DNA of 6,034 nt from an uncultured Actinomycetes bacterium (GTDB lineage: Bacteria; Actinomycetota; Thermoleophilia; Solirubrobacterales; Solirubrobacteraceae), in the NCBI GenBank assembly GCA_937888775.1, contig CALAQT010000550.1, forward strand, positions 1 to 6,034, in the 5' to 3' direction. Each line of letters starts with the position of its first letter. The stretch's first letter is position 1. The notes below the pieces were generated by a model. That model did not search any database. It was not told where the DNA came from and saw nothing but the letters and a program-made list of their open reading frames with translations. Shown here piece after piece: positions 5,893-6,034 of the stretch. Position numbers and translations under genes: made by a program.

Positions 5893-5936
5893 CCGCCGGC
5901 TGTGATCGCGCGGTGAGGTGGTCGTGCAGCCGGCGG
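5893..5936. repeat. Inverted repeat, 10-bp arms with 24-nt spacer
   Basis: CCGCCGGCTG (5893-5902) and CAGCCGGCGG (5927-5936) are perfect reverse complements separated by 24 bases. The arms could form a cruciform or RNA stem, or bind a dimeric protein. It lies just past the stop of the possible gene end at the right edge, but has no T run. In GC-rich DNA such repeats can also arise by chance. Confidence 0.5.
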
Positions 5937-5955
5937 TGTTGAGCAGGACTCCTAC

Positions 5956-6034
5956 TCACCCGACCCCCTGAACGGTTACGTCCAGCGTGGTTGGACCGCA
6001 GGGCCGGCACGGTTCGAGGATAGGTTGTGACTCG
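5956..6034 (-). CDS. Possible C-terminal end of a gene entering from the right edge
   Basis: On the minus strand a frame is open from the window edge to a TGA at 5958-5956. Its last 25 codons read ESQPILEPCRPCGPTTLDVTVQGVG, which includes a CxxC pair that could be half of a zinc site. The fragment is too short to assign, and the open frame could be chance. Third-position G/C preference is only moderate. I give no function. Confidence 0.15.
   Translation of the reverse strand, partial: ESQPILEPCRPCGPTTLDVTVQGVG

Noticed and set aside
5798..6010. Minus-strand 70-codon frame ending inside the IS right end
   Set aside because: Even after removing the IS in thought and joining the flanks, the translation is Arg/His/Ser-rich with no recognisable domain; I could not support a disrupted gene.
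1..6034. CRISPR arrays, riboswitches, complete tRNA or rRNA genes
   Set aside because: No regularly spaced long repeats, no aptamer-like conserved segments and no complete RNA gene were seen on either strand.

Overview
The DNA is high-GC with strong G/C preference at third codon positions. The relaxase and the transposase both resemble versions common in Actinomycetota, so the source is probably an actinomycete (Thermoleophilia possible). This is inferred from sequence style only; there is no rRNA or other marker gene. The window looks like part of a decaying integrative or conjugative element or plasmid that was later hit by an insertion sequence.

Layout. Positions 1-285 hold a weak minus-strand open frame that runs off the left edge. 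Positions 357-398 hold an isolated 3' half of a tRNA-Thr(CGU) gene on the minus strand, running from the anticodon loop to the discriminator base. That is the segment tyrosine recombinases commonly leave at an attachment site. Two short direct-repeat pairs, each with an 11-bp period and in opposite orientations, sit on either side of it (280-296 and 520-537). Positions 615-3270 encode a MobF/TrwC-type conjugative relaxase-helicase whose reading frame breaks once near 1892-1894. The relaxase half lies in one frame and the helicase half in another, and the C-terminal part seems to decay further between about 3150 and 3455. Positions 3456-3856 show no convincing gene.

Positions 3863-5815 are a complete 1953-bp insertion sequence of the IS1634 type (IS4-like DDE superfamily). 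It has 15-bp perfect terminal inverted repeats, a 6-bp target duplication and an intact 571-residue transposase on the minus strand. Between the right end and the transposase start lies a terminator-like hairpin with a T run, oriented to stop transcription entering from outside. Positions 5822-6034 hold two inverted repeats and possibly the last 25 codons of a gene entering from the right edge.

How the parts relate. The relaxase would have nicked an oriT and unwound DNA for conjugative transfer, and the tRNA remnant suggests site-specific integration of the same or an earlier element. No integrase, coupling protein or type IV secretion gene is in view. The IS is intact, so it is probably the most recent arrival and may still be mobile. 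I found no wholly new system. The points most worth following are the frameshifted relaxase, the att-like site with symmetrical repeats, and the self-insulating IS end.
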